From: Streptomyces fradiae ATCC 10745 = DSM 40063
GTDB taxonomy: Bacteria; Actinomycetota; Actinomycetes; Streptomycetales; Streptomycetaceae
NCBI RefSeq assembly: GCF_008704425.1
Contig: NZ_CP023696.1
Location: forward strand, 434,001-498,000
DNA: 64,000 bases
Direction: 5' to 3'
Positions 18,112 through 27,018 of the stretch are shown here, one piece after another. The notes beneath the pieces were generated by a model, which was not told the DNA's origin, searched no databases, and was given only the letters and a program-made list of their open reading frames with translations. The first letter of the stretch is position 1. Every line of letters starts with the position of its first letter. A program made the translations under genes and the position numbers.

Positions 18112-18507
18112 ATGAGCAGGCCGGAGCGCGGCGCGCTGCCGCTGCCCGACTTCGACGAACTGCCCGTCGGGGCGCTGGAGTCCCGGATCAGGTCGCTCCG
18201 GCCAAACGAGCTGGACCGGCTGCTGGAGTACGAGGAGGAGCACGCCGGACGGCCCCGGGTCGTCCGGCTCATCACGTCGCGCAGGCGGCGGCGCGACGAG
18301 GACGCCGAGCCGACCGGCGGCGACCCGGCGGCGCTCCGCCCGGAGCGGGCGGGCAGGGCGGCGGGCGGTTCGCCCGTGTCCCCGGCCACCTCCCCGCAAC
18401 CGTCCAGCCCGCCCCCACACGGCACCCCCGACCGGCGCGGCAAGCCGAAGGGCGACCGGACGGTTCGACGGGGCGCTGTGACCGGACCGTCCAGCCGGAC
18501 GGTGTGA
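18112..18507 (+). CDS. Small conserved protein with LPDFDELP motif
   Basis: 131 residues from an ATG with GGGGAGGA upstream. The conserved part is LPLPDFDELPVGALESRIRS followed by NELDRLLEYEEEHAGRP, a short helical domain seen in many actinobacterial proteins of unknown function (I believe DUF8129-like). The basic SRRRRR segment and the Pro/Ser/Gly-rich tail are low complexity. It probably shares a transcript with the HhH gene upstream. Function unknown. Confidence 0.65.
   Translation: MSRPERGALPLPDFDELPVGALESRIRSLRPNELDRLLEYEEEHAGRPRVVRLITSRRRRRDEDAEPTGGDPAALRPERAGRAAGGSPVSPATSPQPSSPPPHGTPDRRGKPKGDRTVRRGAVTGPSSRTV
18486..18503. terminator. Possible hairpin at gene end, 7-bp stem
   Basis: ACCGTCC (18486-18492) and GGACGGT (18497-18503) flank a 4-nt loop, overlapping the last codons of the gene ending at 18507. 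It is followed by several GACCGGACC repeats up to ~18605. Confidence 0.35.
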
Positions 18508-18849
18508 CCGGACCACCTGCCCGGCGCTCCGGCCGGGGCCCGCGGCCGGCACTCGACCGGACCGTGCGTCCGGCCCCCTCCGACCGGACCGTGCGACCGG
18601 TCGGACGGGACGGCATCGCCCCGGTCGGCGGCGCCGCTCCCCGGTCGGCGGCGCCGAGGTCCGGGGCCCGATCCGCATCCCCGGGGGTCCGGTGCCACCC
18701 CGTCCCCGCCGCCCGCCTCGTACCGCCCCGCCGCCCCCGCCCCGGCGTCCGGCCCGCAGCCCGCCCGGTCTCGCCCCGTCTCCGAGACGTTCACCTCACC
18801 GAGGCCGCCCGATTATGAGCAGCCCACCCAAGGGCCCTATCCTGACTTT
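18508..18849. other. Non-coding gap with GACCGGACC repeats
   Basis: GACCGGACC-type units recur between ~18478 and 18605. The right end falls in G+C and contains the promoter of the MFS gene. No gene was recognised. Confidence 0.5.
18838..18843 (+). promoter_or_regulatory. -10 box TATCCT, leaderless promoter of the MFS gene
   Basis: TATCCT ends 6 nt before the GTG at 18850, with no ribosome site. One of the clearest leaderless starts in the window. Confidence 0.6.
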
Positions 18850-20082
18850 GTGCCGCTACTGAACAAACTCTCGTCCGCCGCCCCGTCGCGAGCCACCGGC
18901 GAAGACCCCGCCGCGCGCTCGCTGTCCCGCCTCCGCACCGCCGTCACCCTCTTCTTCGCGCTCGACGGCTTCCTCTTCGCCGGCTGGGTCGTCCGCATCC
19001 CGGCGATCAAGCAGCAGACCGGCTCCTCCGCGAGCGACCTCGGGCTCGCCCTGCTCGGCGTCTCCGCCGGGGCCGTGGCCACGATGACGCTGACCGGCCG
19101 GCTGTGCCGGCGCTTCGGCAGCCACGCCGTCACCGTCGGGGCCGCCGTGCTGCTGTCGCTGAGCATCGCCCTGCCCGCGCTCACCCACTCGACCCTCGCA
19201 CTCGGCCTCGTACTGCTCGTCTTCGGCACCGCGTACGGGGCCATCAACGTGGCCATGAACAGCGCCGCCGTCGACCTGGTCGCGGCGCTGCGCCGACCGG
19301 TGATGCCTGCCTTCCACGCCGCGTTCAGCCTGGGCGGGATGGTCGGCGCCGGACTCGGCGGCCTCGTCGCGAGCGGCCTCTCGCCCGCCGCGCACCTCCT
19401 CGGGCTCAGCGCCGCCGGACTGCTGCTGACGGCCGCCGCGGGCCCCGTGCTGCTGCGCCACCCCTCCCCCGCGCCGCCCTCCGCCCCGCGCTCGGCGCCC
19501 GCCACCGGCCGGCGCCGCATGGACCCCCGCTCGCGCCGCCTGGTGACGCTGTTCGGTGTGATCGCCCTGTGCACGGCGTACGGCGAGGGGGCGCTGGCCG
19601 ACTGGGGGGCGCTGCACCTGACGCAGGACCTGGGCGCCCACCCGGGCGTCGCCGCGGCCGGGTACGCGCTGTTCGCGCTGACCATGACCGCCGGGCGGCT
19701 CTCCGGCACGGCCATGCTGGAGCGGCTGGGCCAGACCAGGACGCTCGTGGCGGGCGGCGCCACGGCCGCCGCCGGAATGCTGCTGGGCTCGCTCGCGCCG
19801 ACCGTGTGGGCCGCGCTGCTCGGGTTCGCGGTGACCGGCCTGGGCCTGGCCAACATCTTCCCGGTGGCCGTGGACCGCGCGGGCGCGCTGGCGGGGCCGG
19901 CCGGGGTGGCGGCGGCGTCGACGCTGGGCTACGGCGGCATGCTGCTCGGCCCGCCCGCGATCGGCTTCCTCGCGGACTGGCTCTCGCTGCCGGCCGCGCT
20001 GACGTCGGTCGCGCTGCTCTCCGCCGCGGCGGCGGCCCTCGGGCTCCGCGCACGCAACGCGACGGCCCCCGCGCGGCCGTGA
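18850..20082 (+). CDS. MFS transporter
   Basis: 410 residues with about twelve hydrophobic helices. LRTAVTLFFALDGFLFAGWV forms TM1; GRLCRRFGSHAVT is the MFS loop 2-3 signature; a charged central loop (~205-225, TGRRRMDPRSRRL) separates the two halves; later helices include MTAGRLSGTAML and GLANIFPVAVDRAG. The pattern resembles the FucP/YbjJ-like subgroup of possible sugar or drug transporters. It would sit in the cytoplasmic membrane. Substrate unknown. It starts at a GTG with a leaderless promoter and precedes a small membrane protein after 70 nt. Confidence 0.88.
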   Translation: MPLLNKLSSAAPSRATGEDPAARSLSRLRTAVTLFFALDGFLFAGWVVRIPAIKQQTGSSASDLGLALLGVSAGAVATMTLTGRLCRRFGSHAVTVGAAVLLSLSIALPALTHSTLALGLVLLVFGTAYGAINVAMNSAAVDLVAALRRPVMPAFHAAFSLGGMVGAGLGGLVASGLSPAAHLLGLSAAGLLLTAAAGPVLLRHPSPAPPSAPRSAPATGRRRMDPRSRRLVTLFGVIALCTAYGEGALADWGALHLTQDLGAHPGVAAAGYALFALTMTAGRLSGTAMLERLGQTRTLVAGGATAAAGMLLGSLAPTVWAALLGFAVTGLGLANIFPVAVDRAGALAGPAGVAAASTLGYGGMLLGPPAIGFLADWLSLPAALTSVALLSAAAAALGLRARNATAPARP

Positions 20083-20152
20083 GTAGCCGTACTCAGGCGG
20101 GCGCGGCTCCGGCCGCCGAGGATGAGGGCGTCCTTCGACCACGGGAGCCCGT

Positions 20153-20518
20153 ATGACACCGCACCGCACGCTCGGCACACTGCCGCGCACCGCCGCCCGG
20201 CTGGCCTTCGGCAACATCGCCTCCGGCGTGTACCTGGCGGTCGTCGCCGTGGTGGGCGCCCTGGTCGCCCACGACCTGCTCCTCACCGAGCACGAGGACG
20301 CGTCGTTCGCCGCGGTGTGGCTCGTCCTGGTGGCCGCGCCGGCCATGCCGGCCCTCCTCGCGGGCGGCGCGCTCGCGGGCGACGCGGCGCTGGCCTCACC
20401 GTGGTTCTTCTGGGCGGCGTTCGCGGTGGCGGTGTTCCTGCAGTCGCTCGCGGTCGGCGCGCTCGCCCGCCTGGTGACCGGAGCGCCCCGGCGGCAGGCC
20501 CGCCCGCAGGGAGGCTGA
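20153..20518 (+). CDS. SCO4225-type small membrane protein
   Basis: 121 residues with three hydrophobic helices: ASGVYLAVVAVVGALVAHDL, AVWLVLVAAPAMPALLAG and FFWAAFAVAVFLQSLAVGAL. The segment HEDASFAAVW is characteristic of the SCO4225 family of Streptomyces membrane proteins, which have no known function. GGGAG lies upstream of the ATG. It may be co-expressed with the MFS gene in front of it. Confidence 0.75.
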   Translation: MTPHRTLGTLPRTAARLAFGNIASGVYLAVVAVVGALVAHDLLLTEHEDASFAAVWLVLVAAPAMPALLAGGALAGDAALASPWFFWAAFAVAVFLQSLAVGALARLVTGAPRRQARPQGG

Positions 20519-20618
20519 GACCCGCCCGAGGTCCGGGCCCGCCCGCACGGGGGCTGAGGCCCGCTCCCCCGGTGGTCGGGGCCCGCCCGCACCACGGTTG
20601 AGGCGCACGGTGCGATGG

Positions 20619-20624
20619 CAGAAT
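20619..20624 (+). promoter_or_regulatory. -10-like box CAGAAT, likely leaderless
   Basis: CAGAAT ends 6 nt before the ATG at 20631; a TTGAGG lies 15 bp upstream as a possible -35, slightly close. Confidence 0.45.
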
Positions 20625-20630
20625 CCCGGC

Positions 20631-21455
20631 ATGGACACTGCCGAGCACATCAAGCACCTCGCGCGCGAGGGCCGGTTGCTGGCCGACGCCGCCGAAGAGG
20701 CCGGCTGCGACGCGGAGGTCCGGCCCTGCCCCGGCTGGGAGGTGCGGCACCTGCTGCGGCACACCGGCATGGTGCACCGCTGGGCGACCGCGTTCGTCGC
20801 CGAGGGCCTCACCTCGTACCGGCCCGGCGGCGGTGAGCCGGACCTCGACGGCCCGGCGCTGCTCGACTGGTACCGGGAGGGCCACGAGCGGCTCGTCACC
20901 GCGCTGACCGGGGCGCCGGACGCCCTGGAGTGCTGGACCTTCCTGCCCGCCCCGTCCCCGGTGGCCTTCTGGGCACGGCGCCAGGCACACGAGACGACCG
21001 TGCACCGCGTGGACGCCGAGTCCGCGCTCGGCCTGGTGGCGGGCCGCTCCGCCGTCGGGGCGGAGCTGGCCGCCGACGGGATCGACGAGCTGCTGCGCGG
21101 CTTCCACGGGCGGGCCGGAAGCCGCGTCCGCACCGACCGGCCCGGCGCGCTGCGGGTGCGTACGACGGACACCGGCGACGTGTGGAGGGTCGCGCTGTCC
21201 GCCGAGCCGCCCCGCACCGAGCGCACCGCCGGCAGGGCGCCGAAGGCGGTGGCGGTGGCGGTGGCGGGCGGAGCGTCCGACGGGCCGTCGGACGCGGTGG
21301 CCGGCGGCCCGGCGGAGTGCGAACTGAGCGGTACCGCCGAGGCCCTGTACCTCTCCCTCTGGAACCGGCTCCCCGCCGGCACCCCGGCCGTCACGGTGAC
21401 CGGCGACGACCGCCTGGCCCGCCTGTGGCGCGAGACCTCGGCGGTGACGTGGTGA
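20631..21455 (+). CDS. Maleylpyruvate isomerase family mycothiol-dependent enzyme (MDMPI)
   Basis: 274 residues. The N-terminal DinB-like four-helix domain shows CPGWEVRHLLRHTGMVHRWA and RRQAHETTVHRVDAE, which carry the histidines and glutamate of the metal site; the C-terminal domain is alpha/beta and ends LARLWRETSAVTW. Members use mycothiol, the actinobacterial thiol, for isomerisation or detoxification. The specific substrate is unknown. An Ala/Gly/Asp/Ser-rich insert (~202-225) looks disordered. The ATG at 20631 is preferred to an upstream TTG because the -10 box lies between them. Confidence 0.85.
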   Translation: MDTAEHIKHLAREGRLLADAAEEAGCDAEVRPCPGWEVRHLLRHTGMVHRWATAFVAEGLTSYRPGGGEPDLDGPALLDWYREGHERLVTALTGAPDALECWTFLPAPSPVAFWARRQAHETTVHRVDAESALGLVAGRSAVGAELAADGIDELLRGFHGRAGSRVRTDRPGALRVRTTDTGDVWRVALSAEPPRTERTAGRAPKAVAVAVAGGASDGPSDAVAGGPAECELSGTAEALYLSLWNRLPAGTPAVTVTGDDRLARLWRETSAVTW

Positions 21456-21515
21456 GCCGGTAGGACGCCCCGCGGCACGGCGCCCCTCCGCGGCGTACCG
21501 CGTGCCCGTACCCGT

Positions 21516-21547
21516 GCTCCCGCAGCCCCGGCCGGGGCGGCGGGAGC
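21516..21547. terminator. Bidirectional hairpin, 15 of 16 bp paired
   Basis: GCTCCCGCAGCCCCGG (21516-21531) pairs with CCGGGGCGGCGGGAGC (21532-21547) with one mismatch. It sits between convergent genes, 5 nt from the minus-strand stop. Confidence 0.7.
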
Positions 21548-21552
21548 GCCGA

Positions 21553-22812
21553 TCACCGCTCGGACGCGGGCTGCTCCTCGGCCACCGGCTCCGGCCGCTT
21601 CTCCGGGGTCTCCGGCCGCTCGGCCGCCTGCCGGCGGTCCAGCGCCTCCACCGCGCGGCGTGCGACGGCGTTCGTCTGGACGATCCCCGCCAGGGTCGTC
21701 GCGCCGCGCGTGATCTCCGTGAACGCCCGCCACGCGGGGCGCAGGCCCGTGATCGCGGCGTGCAGCAGTCCGGGGCGCCGCGCGAAGACGGCGAGCATCC
21801 GCCGCCCCACGGCCATCTCCACACCCAGCCCGGCCTTGATCGCGAAGGCGTAGTTCAGCGCCTGGCGGCGCGCGTCCACCGCGTCGTTCGCCTCCGCGAT
21901 CCGTACCGCCCACTCCCCCGCGAGCCGTCCCGAGCGCAGCGCGAACGAGATGCCCTCGCGGGTCCACGGCTCCAGCAGCCCGGCCGCGTCGCCGCAGACG
22001 ATGACCCGGCCGCGGGAGAGCGGCGAGTCCTCGCTGCGGCAGCGCGTCAGATGCCCGGAGGAGACGGCCGGCTCGAAACCGGCGAGGCCCATCCGGGCCA
22101 CGAAGTCGTCCAGGTAGCGCTTGGTCGCGGCGCCCTCGCCGCGCGCGGAGATCACCCCGACCGTCAGCCGGTCGCCCTTGGGGAACACCCAGCCGTAACT
22201 GCCCGGCATCGGGCCCCAGTCGATGAGGACCCGGCCCGCCCAGTCCTCCGCCACGGCGGGGGGCACCGGGATCTCCGCCTCCAGGCCGAGGTCCACCTGG
22301 TCGGTCCGCACGCCGACGTGGGCGCCTATGCGGCTGGCGCTGCCGTCCGCGCCGACCACCGCCCGCGCCAGCACCGTCTCGCCGTCGGCGAGGACCACGG
22401 CGACGGTGCGCCGGTCGGGCACCGCCGCGCCGTGCTGCTCGACGCGGGCCACCGCCGTGCCGGTGCGCACCTCGGCACCGGCCCTGCGGGCGTGCTCCAC
22501 CAGCTCGTTGTCGAGGTCGGACCGGTCGACCAGCCCGAACAGCATGCGCTTCGAACGGCGGGTGCGCGCGAAGCGGCCGTTCAGCGAGAACGTCACCGCG
22601 TGCACCCGGTCCTTCAGCGGCAGCTCGAAGCCCGGCGGCAGCGCGTCGCGCGACGGTCCGATGATCCCGCCGCCGCACGTCTTGTACCGGGGCAGCCCGG
22701 CCTTCTCCAGAAGCAGCACCCGACGGCCCGCCACTGCCGCGGCGTACGCCGCGGACGCTCCGGCCGGCCCCGCGCCGACCACGACGACATCCCATACGTT
22801 CTCGCTGCTCAC
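21553..22812 (-). CDS. Geranylgeranyl reductase family flavoprotein
   Basis: 419 residues from the GTG at 22812 with GGAAG upstream. The FAD dinucleotide fold VVVVGAGPAGASAAYAAA, the substrate-loop-like PRYKTCGGGI, VVGADGSASRIGAH and the C-terminal FAD motif VIVCGDAAGLLEPWTREGI are all in order. The family reduces isoprenoid double bonds (chlorophyll, archaeal lipids) or acts as other FAD-dependent monooxygenases; in Streptomyces such genes often sit near respiratory complex I, which is not in view here. A Glu/Pro-rich tail ends the protein. It is divergent from the dipeptidase gene. Confidence 0.85.
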   Translation of the reverse strand: MSSENVWDVVVVGAGPAGASAAYAAAVAGRRVLLLEKAGLPRYKTCGGGIIGPSRDALPPGFELPLKDRVHAVTFSLNGRFARTRRSKRMLFGLVDRSDLDNELVEHARRAGAEVRTGTAVARVEQHGAAVPDRRTVAVVLADGETVLARAVVGADGSASRIGAHVGVRTDQVDLGLEAEIPVPPAVAEDWAGRVLIDWGPMPGSYGWVFPKGDRLTVGVISARGEGAATKRYLDDFVARMGLAGFEPAVSSGHLTRCRSEDSPLSRGRVIVCGDAAGLLEPWTREGISFALRSGRLAGEWAVRIAEANDAVDARRQALNYAFAIKAGLGVEMAVGRRMLAVFARRPGLLHAAITGLRPAWRAFTEITRGATTLAGIVQTNAVARRAVEALDRRQAAERPETPEKRPEPVAEEQPASER

Positions 22813-22972
22813 GATGTGCTTCCGCTCCCGGTCCCGACCGTGATCCTCGATCTCCACCGCATCCTACGGGGCCGCGCCTCCGGCACCCTGTGCGAGGATC
22901 GGACCGGCGTGCGCCGCACACACCGCGGCGCCGCCCCGACGTACCGATGTCGCACCCACCAGGAGCGTGCCC

Positions 22973-24349
22973 ATGACCGCCCAGCCGATCGCCGAGCCGG
23001 TCGCCGCCACCGTCGCCTCGCTGATGCCCCGCGCCAAGGCGGAGCTCGCGGAGCTCGTGGCGTTCCGGTCCGTGGCGGACCCGGCGCAGTTCCCCCGGAG
23101 CGAGTGCGAGGCCGCCGCCGCGTGGGTGGCGGACGCCCTGCGCGCCGAGGACTTCACCGACGTCGCGGTCTTCGACACCCCCGACGGCAGCCAGTCCGTG
23201 TACGGCCACCTGCCCGGTCCGGCCGGGGCGCCGACCGTGCTGCTGTACGCCCACTACGACGTGCAGCCGCCGCTGGAGGTGGCCGCCTGGGACTCGCCGC
23301 CGTTCGAGCTGACCGAGCGGGACGGGCGCTGGTACGGGCGCGGCGCCGCGGACTGCAAGGGCGGGTTCATCATGCACCTGCTGGCGCTGCGCGCCCTGAA
23401 GGCGAACGGCGGCGTCCCGGTCGGCGTGAAGGTGATCGTCGAGGGCTCCGAGGAGCAGGGCACCGGCGGCCTGGAGCGGTACGCCGAGGCCCATCCCGAA
23501 CTGCTCGCCGCCGACGCGATCGTCATCGGGGACACCGGCAACTTCCGCGTCGGCCTGCCGACCGTCACCGCGTCGCTGCGCGGCATGACGATGCTGCGGG
23601 TGCAGGTGGACACCCTCGCGGGGAACCTGCACTCGGGCCAGTTCGGCGGAGCCGCGCCGGACGCGCTCGCCGCGCTCATCCGCGTCCTGGACTCGCTGCG
23701 CGCGGAGGACGGTTCGACCACCGTCGACGGCCTGGCCGCGGACGCCGAGTGGCAGGGCCTGCAGTACCCGGAGGAGGACTTCCGGCGGGACGCCAGGGTG
23801 CTGGACGGGGTCGGGCTGATCGGCTCCGGTACGGTCGCCGACCGGCTGTGGGCGCGCCCCGCCGTCACGGTGATCGGCATCGACTGCCCGCCCGTCGTGG
23901 GCGCGACGCCGTCCGTGCAGGCCACGGCGCGGGCGCAGATCAGCCTGCGCGTGCCGCCCGGCCAGGACGCCGCCGAGGCGACGAAGCTGCTGACCGCGCA
24001 CCTCCAGGCGCGCACGCCGTGGGGGGCGCGGGTGACGGTGGAGCAGATCGGGCAGGGCCAGCCGTTCCAGGCGGACGTCTCGAGCCCTGCGTACACGTCG
24101 ATGGCGCGGGCCCTGGCCACCGCCTACCCGGGCGAGGAGATGCAGGCGGCGGGCATGGGCGGGTCGATCCCGCTGTGCAACACGCTGGGCGCGCTGTACC
24201 CGTCCGCGGAGATCCTGCTGATCGGGCTGAGCGAGCCGGAGGCGCAGATCCACGCGGTGAACGAGAGCGTGTCGCCGCGGGAGCTGGAGCGGATGTCGGT
24301 CGCCGAGGCGCTGTTCCTGAGCAACTACGCGGCGTCGAAGCGGGGTTGA
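22973..24349 (+). CDS. M20 family dipeptidase/metallopeptidase
   Basis: 458 residues from an ATG 7 nt after AGGAG. Metal ligands and catalytic acids of the M20 family are in place: LLYAHYDVQPP (His), GRGAADCKGGF (bridging Asp), VEGSEEQGTGG (catalytic Glu and metal Glu), VIGDTGNF (Asp) and EAQIHAVNES (last His). The dimerisation/lid domain includes NLHSGQFGGAAPDALAAL. It should be a cytosolic di-zinc dipeptidase similar to carnosinase/CNDP-like enzymes. No transport genes are adjacent. Confidence 0.9.
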   Translation: MTAQPIAEPVAATVASLMPRAKAELAELVAFRSVADPAQFPRSECEAAAAWVADALRAEDFTDVAVFDTPDGSQSVYGHLPGPAGAPTVLLYAHYDVQPPLEVAAWDSPPFELTERDGRWYGRGAADCKGGFIMHLLALRALKANGGVPVGVKVIVEGSEEQGTGGLERYAEAHPELLAADAIVIGDTGNFRVGLPTVTASLRGMTMLRVQVDTLAGNLHSGQFGGAAPDALAALIRVLDSLRAEDGSTTVDGLAADAEWQGLQYPEEDFRRDARVLDGVGLIGSGTVADRLWARPAVTVIGIDCPPVVGATPSVQATARAQISLRVPPGQDAAEATKLLTAHLQARTPWGARVTVEQIGQGQPFQADVSSPAYTSMARALATAYPGEEMQAAGMGGSIPLCNTLGALYPSAEILLIGLSEPEAQIHAVNESVSPRELERMSVAEALFLSNYAASKRG

Positions 24350-24446
24350 GCTCGCGGCGTCGGGCTTCCGGCGGCCGGTTCTCCGCGTTGAGCCGTTGGC
24401 GGAATCGCGCAGAGCGCAAGCGGGGGCGGTCCGTGCGGGCCGCCCC

Positions 24447-24452
24447 TACCGT
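24447..24452 (+). promoter_or_regulatory. -10 box TACCGT, leaderless promoter
   Basis: TACCGT ends 6 nt before the ATG at 24459. No ribosome site is present. Confidence 0.55.
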
Positions 24453-24458
24453 CGTGGC

Positions 24459-25295
24459 ATGACCGCCGAACCGCTCGGACACGCCGCCGCCGGGGAGCCC
24501 GCCTCCCCCGCCGCTTCCGCCCCTCCCGCCGCCTCCGCCTCTGCCGCCGCCTCCGCTTCTGCCGCCGTCCCGCCGACCGTGGACGTGGTGCCGGTCGTGC
24601 CGGGGCTGCACATGCTCCGCTTCCCCATCGGCCAGGCGTACGTCTGGCGCGATGACGACCGGGGCGGGGGCCCGGCCTCCCTGACCCTGCTGGACGCCGG
24701 CTGGGCGGGCGCCGAGGAGGTCCTGGTCCGGGCGCTGCGCGGGATCGGCGGGCCGGGGGCCCGGCTGCGGCGGATCGTCCTCACCCACGCCCACCGCGAC
24801 CACGTGGGCGCCGCCGGGGCACTGGCCGCGCGGTACGGCTGCGAGGTGCTGGCGCACCGGCTGGACGCGCCCGTGGTGCGCGGGGAGGAGCCGGTACCCG
24901 AGCCGGACCTGACGGAGTGGGAGGTCCCGCTGTACGAGCGCGGCATCGCCACCGTGCCCGAGGCGCCGCCCACGCGCGTGGACCGCGAGGTGGAGGACGG
25001 CGACGTGCTGGACTTCGGCGGCGGCGCCCGGGTGGTGCACATCCCGGGCCATACGCCCGGCTCGATCGCCGTCCACCTGCCCCGCCACGGTGTGCTGGTC
25101 ACGGGCGACACCGTGGCGTCGGTGGGCGGGGTGGCCTTCGGCGTCCTCCACGTGGACCGGGCGGCGGCCGTGGAGTCGATGCGCCGCCTGTCCCGCCTGG
25201 AACCGCTGCGGGCGGTGTGCTTCGGGCACGGCGACCCGCTGACGGCGGACGCCGCCGCCGTGCTGCGGGCGGCGGCCGAGGCGGCGCGGGCGTAG
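24459..25295 (+). CDS. Metallo-beta-lactamase fold hydrolase
   Basis: 278 residues. An Ala/Ser/Pro low-complexity head (~10-45) precedes the MBL core: LTLLDAGWAGAEEVL, the metal motif LTHAHRDHVGAAGALA (HxHxDH), VVHIPGHTPGSIAVHL, LVTGDTVASVGG and a final CFGHGDPL. This is a complete di-metal set of the glyoxalase II/quorum-lactonase type. The substrate is unknown. The gene is apparently monocistronic with a leaderless start. Confidence 0.88.
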   Translation: MTAEPLGHAAAGEPASPAASAPPAASASAAASASAAVPPTVDVVPVVPGLHMLRFPIGQAYVWRDDDRGGGPASLTLLDAGWAGAEEVLVRALRGIGGPGARLRRIVLTHAHRDHVGAAGALAARYGCEVLAHRLDAPVVRGEEPVPEPDLTEWEVPLYERGIATVPEAPPTRVDREVEDGDVLDFGGGARVVHIPGHTPGSIAVHLPRHGVLVTGDTVASVGGVAFGVLHVDRAAAVESMRRLSRLEPLRAVCFGHGDPLTADAAAVLRAAAEAARA

Positions 25296-25804
25296 CCCGC
25301 ACCGGGAGTGCGGGCGTCATGCGCACGGGGCGCTCGGGCGGGCTCCGCGACCGGCCCGGCGCGCACCGGGACCCCGAGGCCCGCGCACCGGGACCCCCAG
25401 GCTCACGCACCGGGGCCGCCGGGTCGCACCGGGGCCGCCGGAGGGGCTGGGCGCGCCCGCCGGTGTGTGGATGCGCCGCTCCCGTCCCGACCGGGTCACC
25501 CCGCCAGCCCTCGGGCCCGCCCTCCCCGGCTGGGCCAGGCCACCCCCGGCCGCCTGCCATGGCCCGCGCCCCCGCCGGGCAGGCCCCCGGCACCCTGACC
25601 GCGCGCCGCACGCGCCACCCGGCAACGCCCACCCGGGCCACCCGGCGCGCCCGCGTCCGGGCCGGCCCCGGCGACTCGGCGGCCGGCGCACGGCCCACCC
25701 GGCGCACGGCCCACCCGGAGGACAGCGCGTCCGTACGCGGACGGCCCGCCCTGCCGGGACGGGTGCCCGTACGCGGACGGCCCGCCCGGCCGGCCGGGAG
25801 GCCG
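25296..25804. other. Non-coding gap between convergent genes, repeat-rich
   Basis: The ~500 bp hold imperfect repeats of GCGCACCGGGACCCC (~25356-25410) and two copies of CGTACGCGGACGGCCCGCCC (~25733 and ~25769). No gene is seen. Confidence 0.5.
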
Positions 25805-25806
25805 TC
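25776..25806. terminator. Hairpin terminator
   Basis: GACGGCC (25776-25782) and GGCCGTC (25800-25806) enclose the palindrome CCCGGCCGGCCGGG (25785-25798). The right arm overlaps the stop of the minus-strand NUDIX gene. Confidence 0.55.
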
Positions 25807-26845
25807 ACCCGACCGGGACGCCGGCCTCCAGGTTGAGCACGGTGCCGCGCTCGCGGGCGCGCAGGGCCCAGCGGAGCCGTTCGAACCGGACCGGGGGCAG
25901 CATGTCCTCCGCCTCCGACTCCGTCGCGAAGCGCCAGCCGCGCAGTTCCGAGCACGGCAGCAGGACCCGGTCCGCCTGGCCGCCGGTGAGCCGGCCGCCG
26001 TCGAAGAGGAACCGCATCCCGCCGTACGCGGGCGGCTTCGGCGGCTCCCAGTCGACCACGAGGAGCCGGGGCACGGAGGCCAGTTCGAGCCCGGTCTCCT
26101 CGGCCACCTCGCGCATCGCCGCGCGCGCGGGCGCCTCGCCCCGCTCGACGACCCCGCCCGGGAACTCCCACCCGGGCTTGTAGGTGGGGTCGACCAGCAG
26201 CACCCGGTCCTCGTCGTCGAAGAGGAGCACGCCGGCCGCGAGGGTCTCGCCGGTCGGCTCGGGAGTCTGCACGATCCCGCAGGCGCCCGCCTCTCCGGTG
26301 CGCACCGCGTCGGCGATCACCTTGGCGGTGGCCTCGGGGGTGAGGGAGCCGTTGTCGACGGCGTACGCGTCGGCTGCCAGCCATCCGTCGAGCGCGGCCC
26401 GGTAGGGGGCGAGGCGGTCGAGGTACCACTGCCGGGACCGTCCGTTCCCGGCCGGGTCGCCGGGGTGCGGCTCCCGGGCCTCGATACGTGCCCGCAGAAT
26501 CGTTTCGTCAGTGGTGAGGACGATGTGGCGTACGGCGATCCGGCGGGCGGCGAGCAGACCGAAGATCTCGTCGCGGTGCTCCTGGCGCAGCACGGTCATC
26601 GGCACGACGAGCACCCCGCCCACCTCGGCGAGCAGCGCCGCCGCCGCGTCGACCACCAGGCGGCGCCAGATCCGCAGGTCCCAAGGGTCGCCGGTACCGG
26701 GGAGCCGGTCCGGCGGCAGCAGCAGCGGCACCGCCCCGCCGATCAGCTCCGGGTCGTACAGCGTGCTGTTCGGGATCAGGTCGATCAGCTCGCGCGCGGC
26801 ACTGCTCTTGCCCGCGCCGAACGCACCGTTGATCCAGACGATCAC
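25805..26845 (-). CDS. TmrB-like P-loop protein fused to NUDIX hydrolase
   Basis: 346 residues from a GTG with AGAGGGGG upstream. Residues 1-~175 resemble the tunicamycin-resistance ATP-binding protein TmrB: VIVWINGAFGAGKSSAAREL (P-loop), LYDPELIGG and VLVVPMTVLRQEH. Residues ~195-346 are a NUDIX domain with the full box GGVVERGEAPARAAMREVAE followed by ETGLEL. NUDIX enzymes hydrolyse nucleoside diphosphates linked to another group. The combined protein may phosphorylate and clear a nucleotide-like compound, but this is inference. Cytosolic; alone between a convergent MBL gene and an upstream lipoprotein gene. Confidence 0.82.
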   Translation of the reverse strand: MIVWINGAFGAGKSSAARELIDLIPNSTLYDPELIGGAVPLLLPPDRLPGTGDPWDLRIWRRLVVDAAAALLAEVGGVLVVPMTVLRQEHRDEIFGLLAARRIAVRHIVLTTDETILRARIEAREPHPGDPAGNGRSRQWYLDRLAPYRAALDGWLAADAYAVDNGSLTPEATAKVIADAVRTGEAGACGIVQTPEPTGETLAAGVLLFDDEDRVLLVDPTYKPGWEFPGGVVERGEAPARAAMREVAEETGLELASVPRLLVVDWEPPKPPAYGGMRFLFDGGRLTGGQADRVLLPCSELRGWRFATESEAEDMLPPVRFERLRWALRARERGTVLNLEAGVPVG

Positions 26846-27018
26846 GGTTCCCCCTCTTCCGTTGGCCCCCAGTGGCTTGCCCGCAACACCCTGCCACGGA
26901 AACCCGCGTTCCGGACGGTGGCCGTAACGGGTCCGGGACCGGCGGGGTCTCCCGCCGGGGGCGGAACCGGCACGCGGTGTGACCGGGCGGCCCGCCGGGC
27001 CTCCGGTGGCCGGCGGGC

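Noticed and set aside
20396..24253. A 1285-codon minus-strand open frame
   Set aside because: Shadow of the MDMPI, geranylgeranyl reductase and dipeptidase genes; those have complete active-site motifs.
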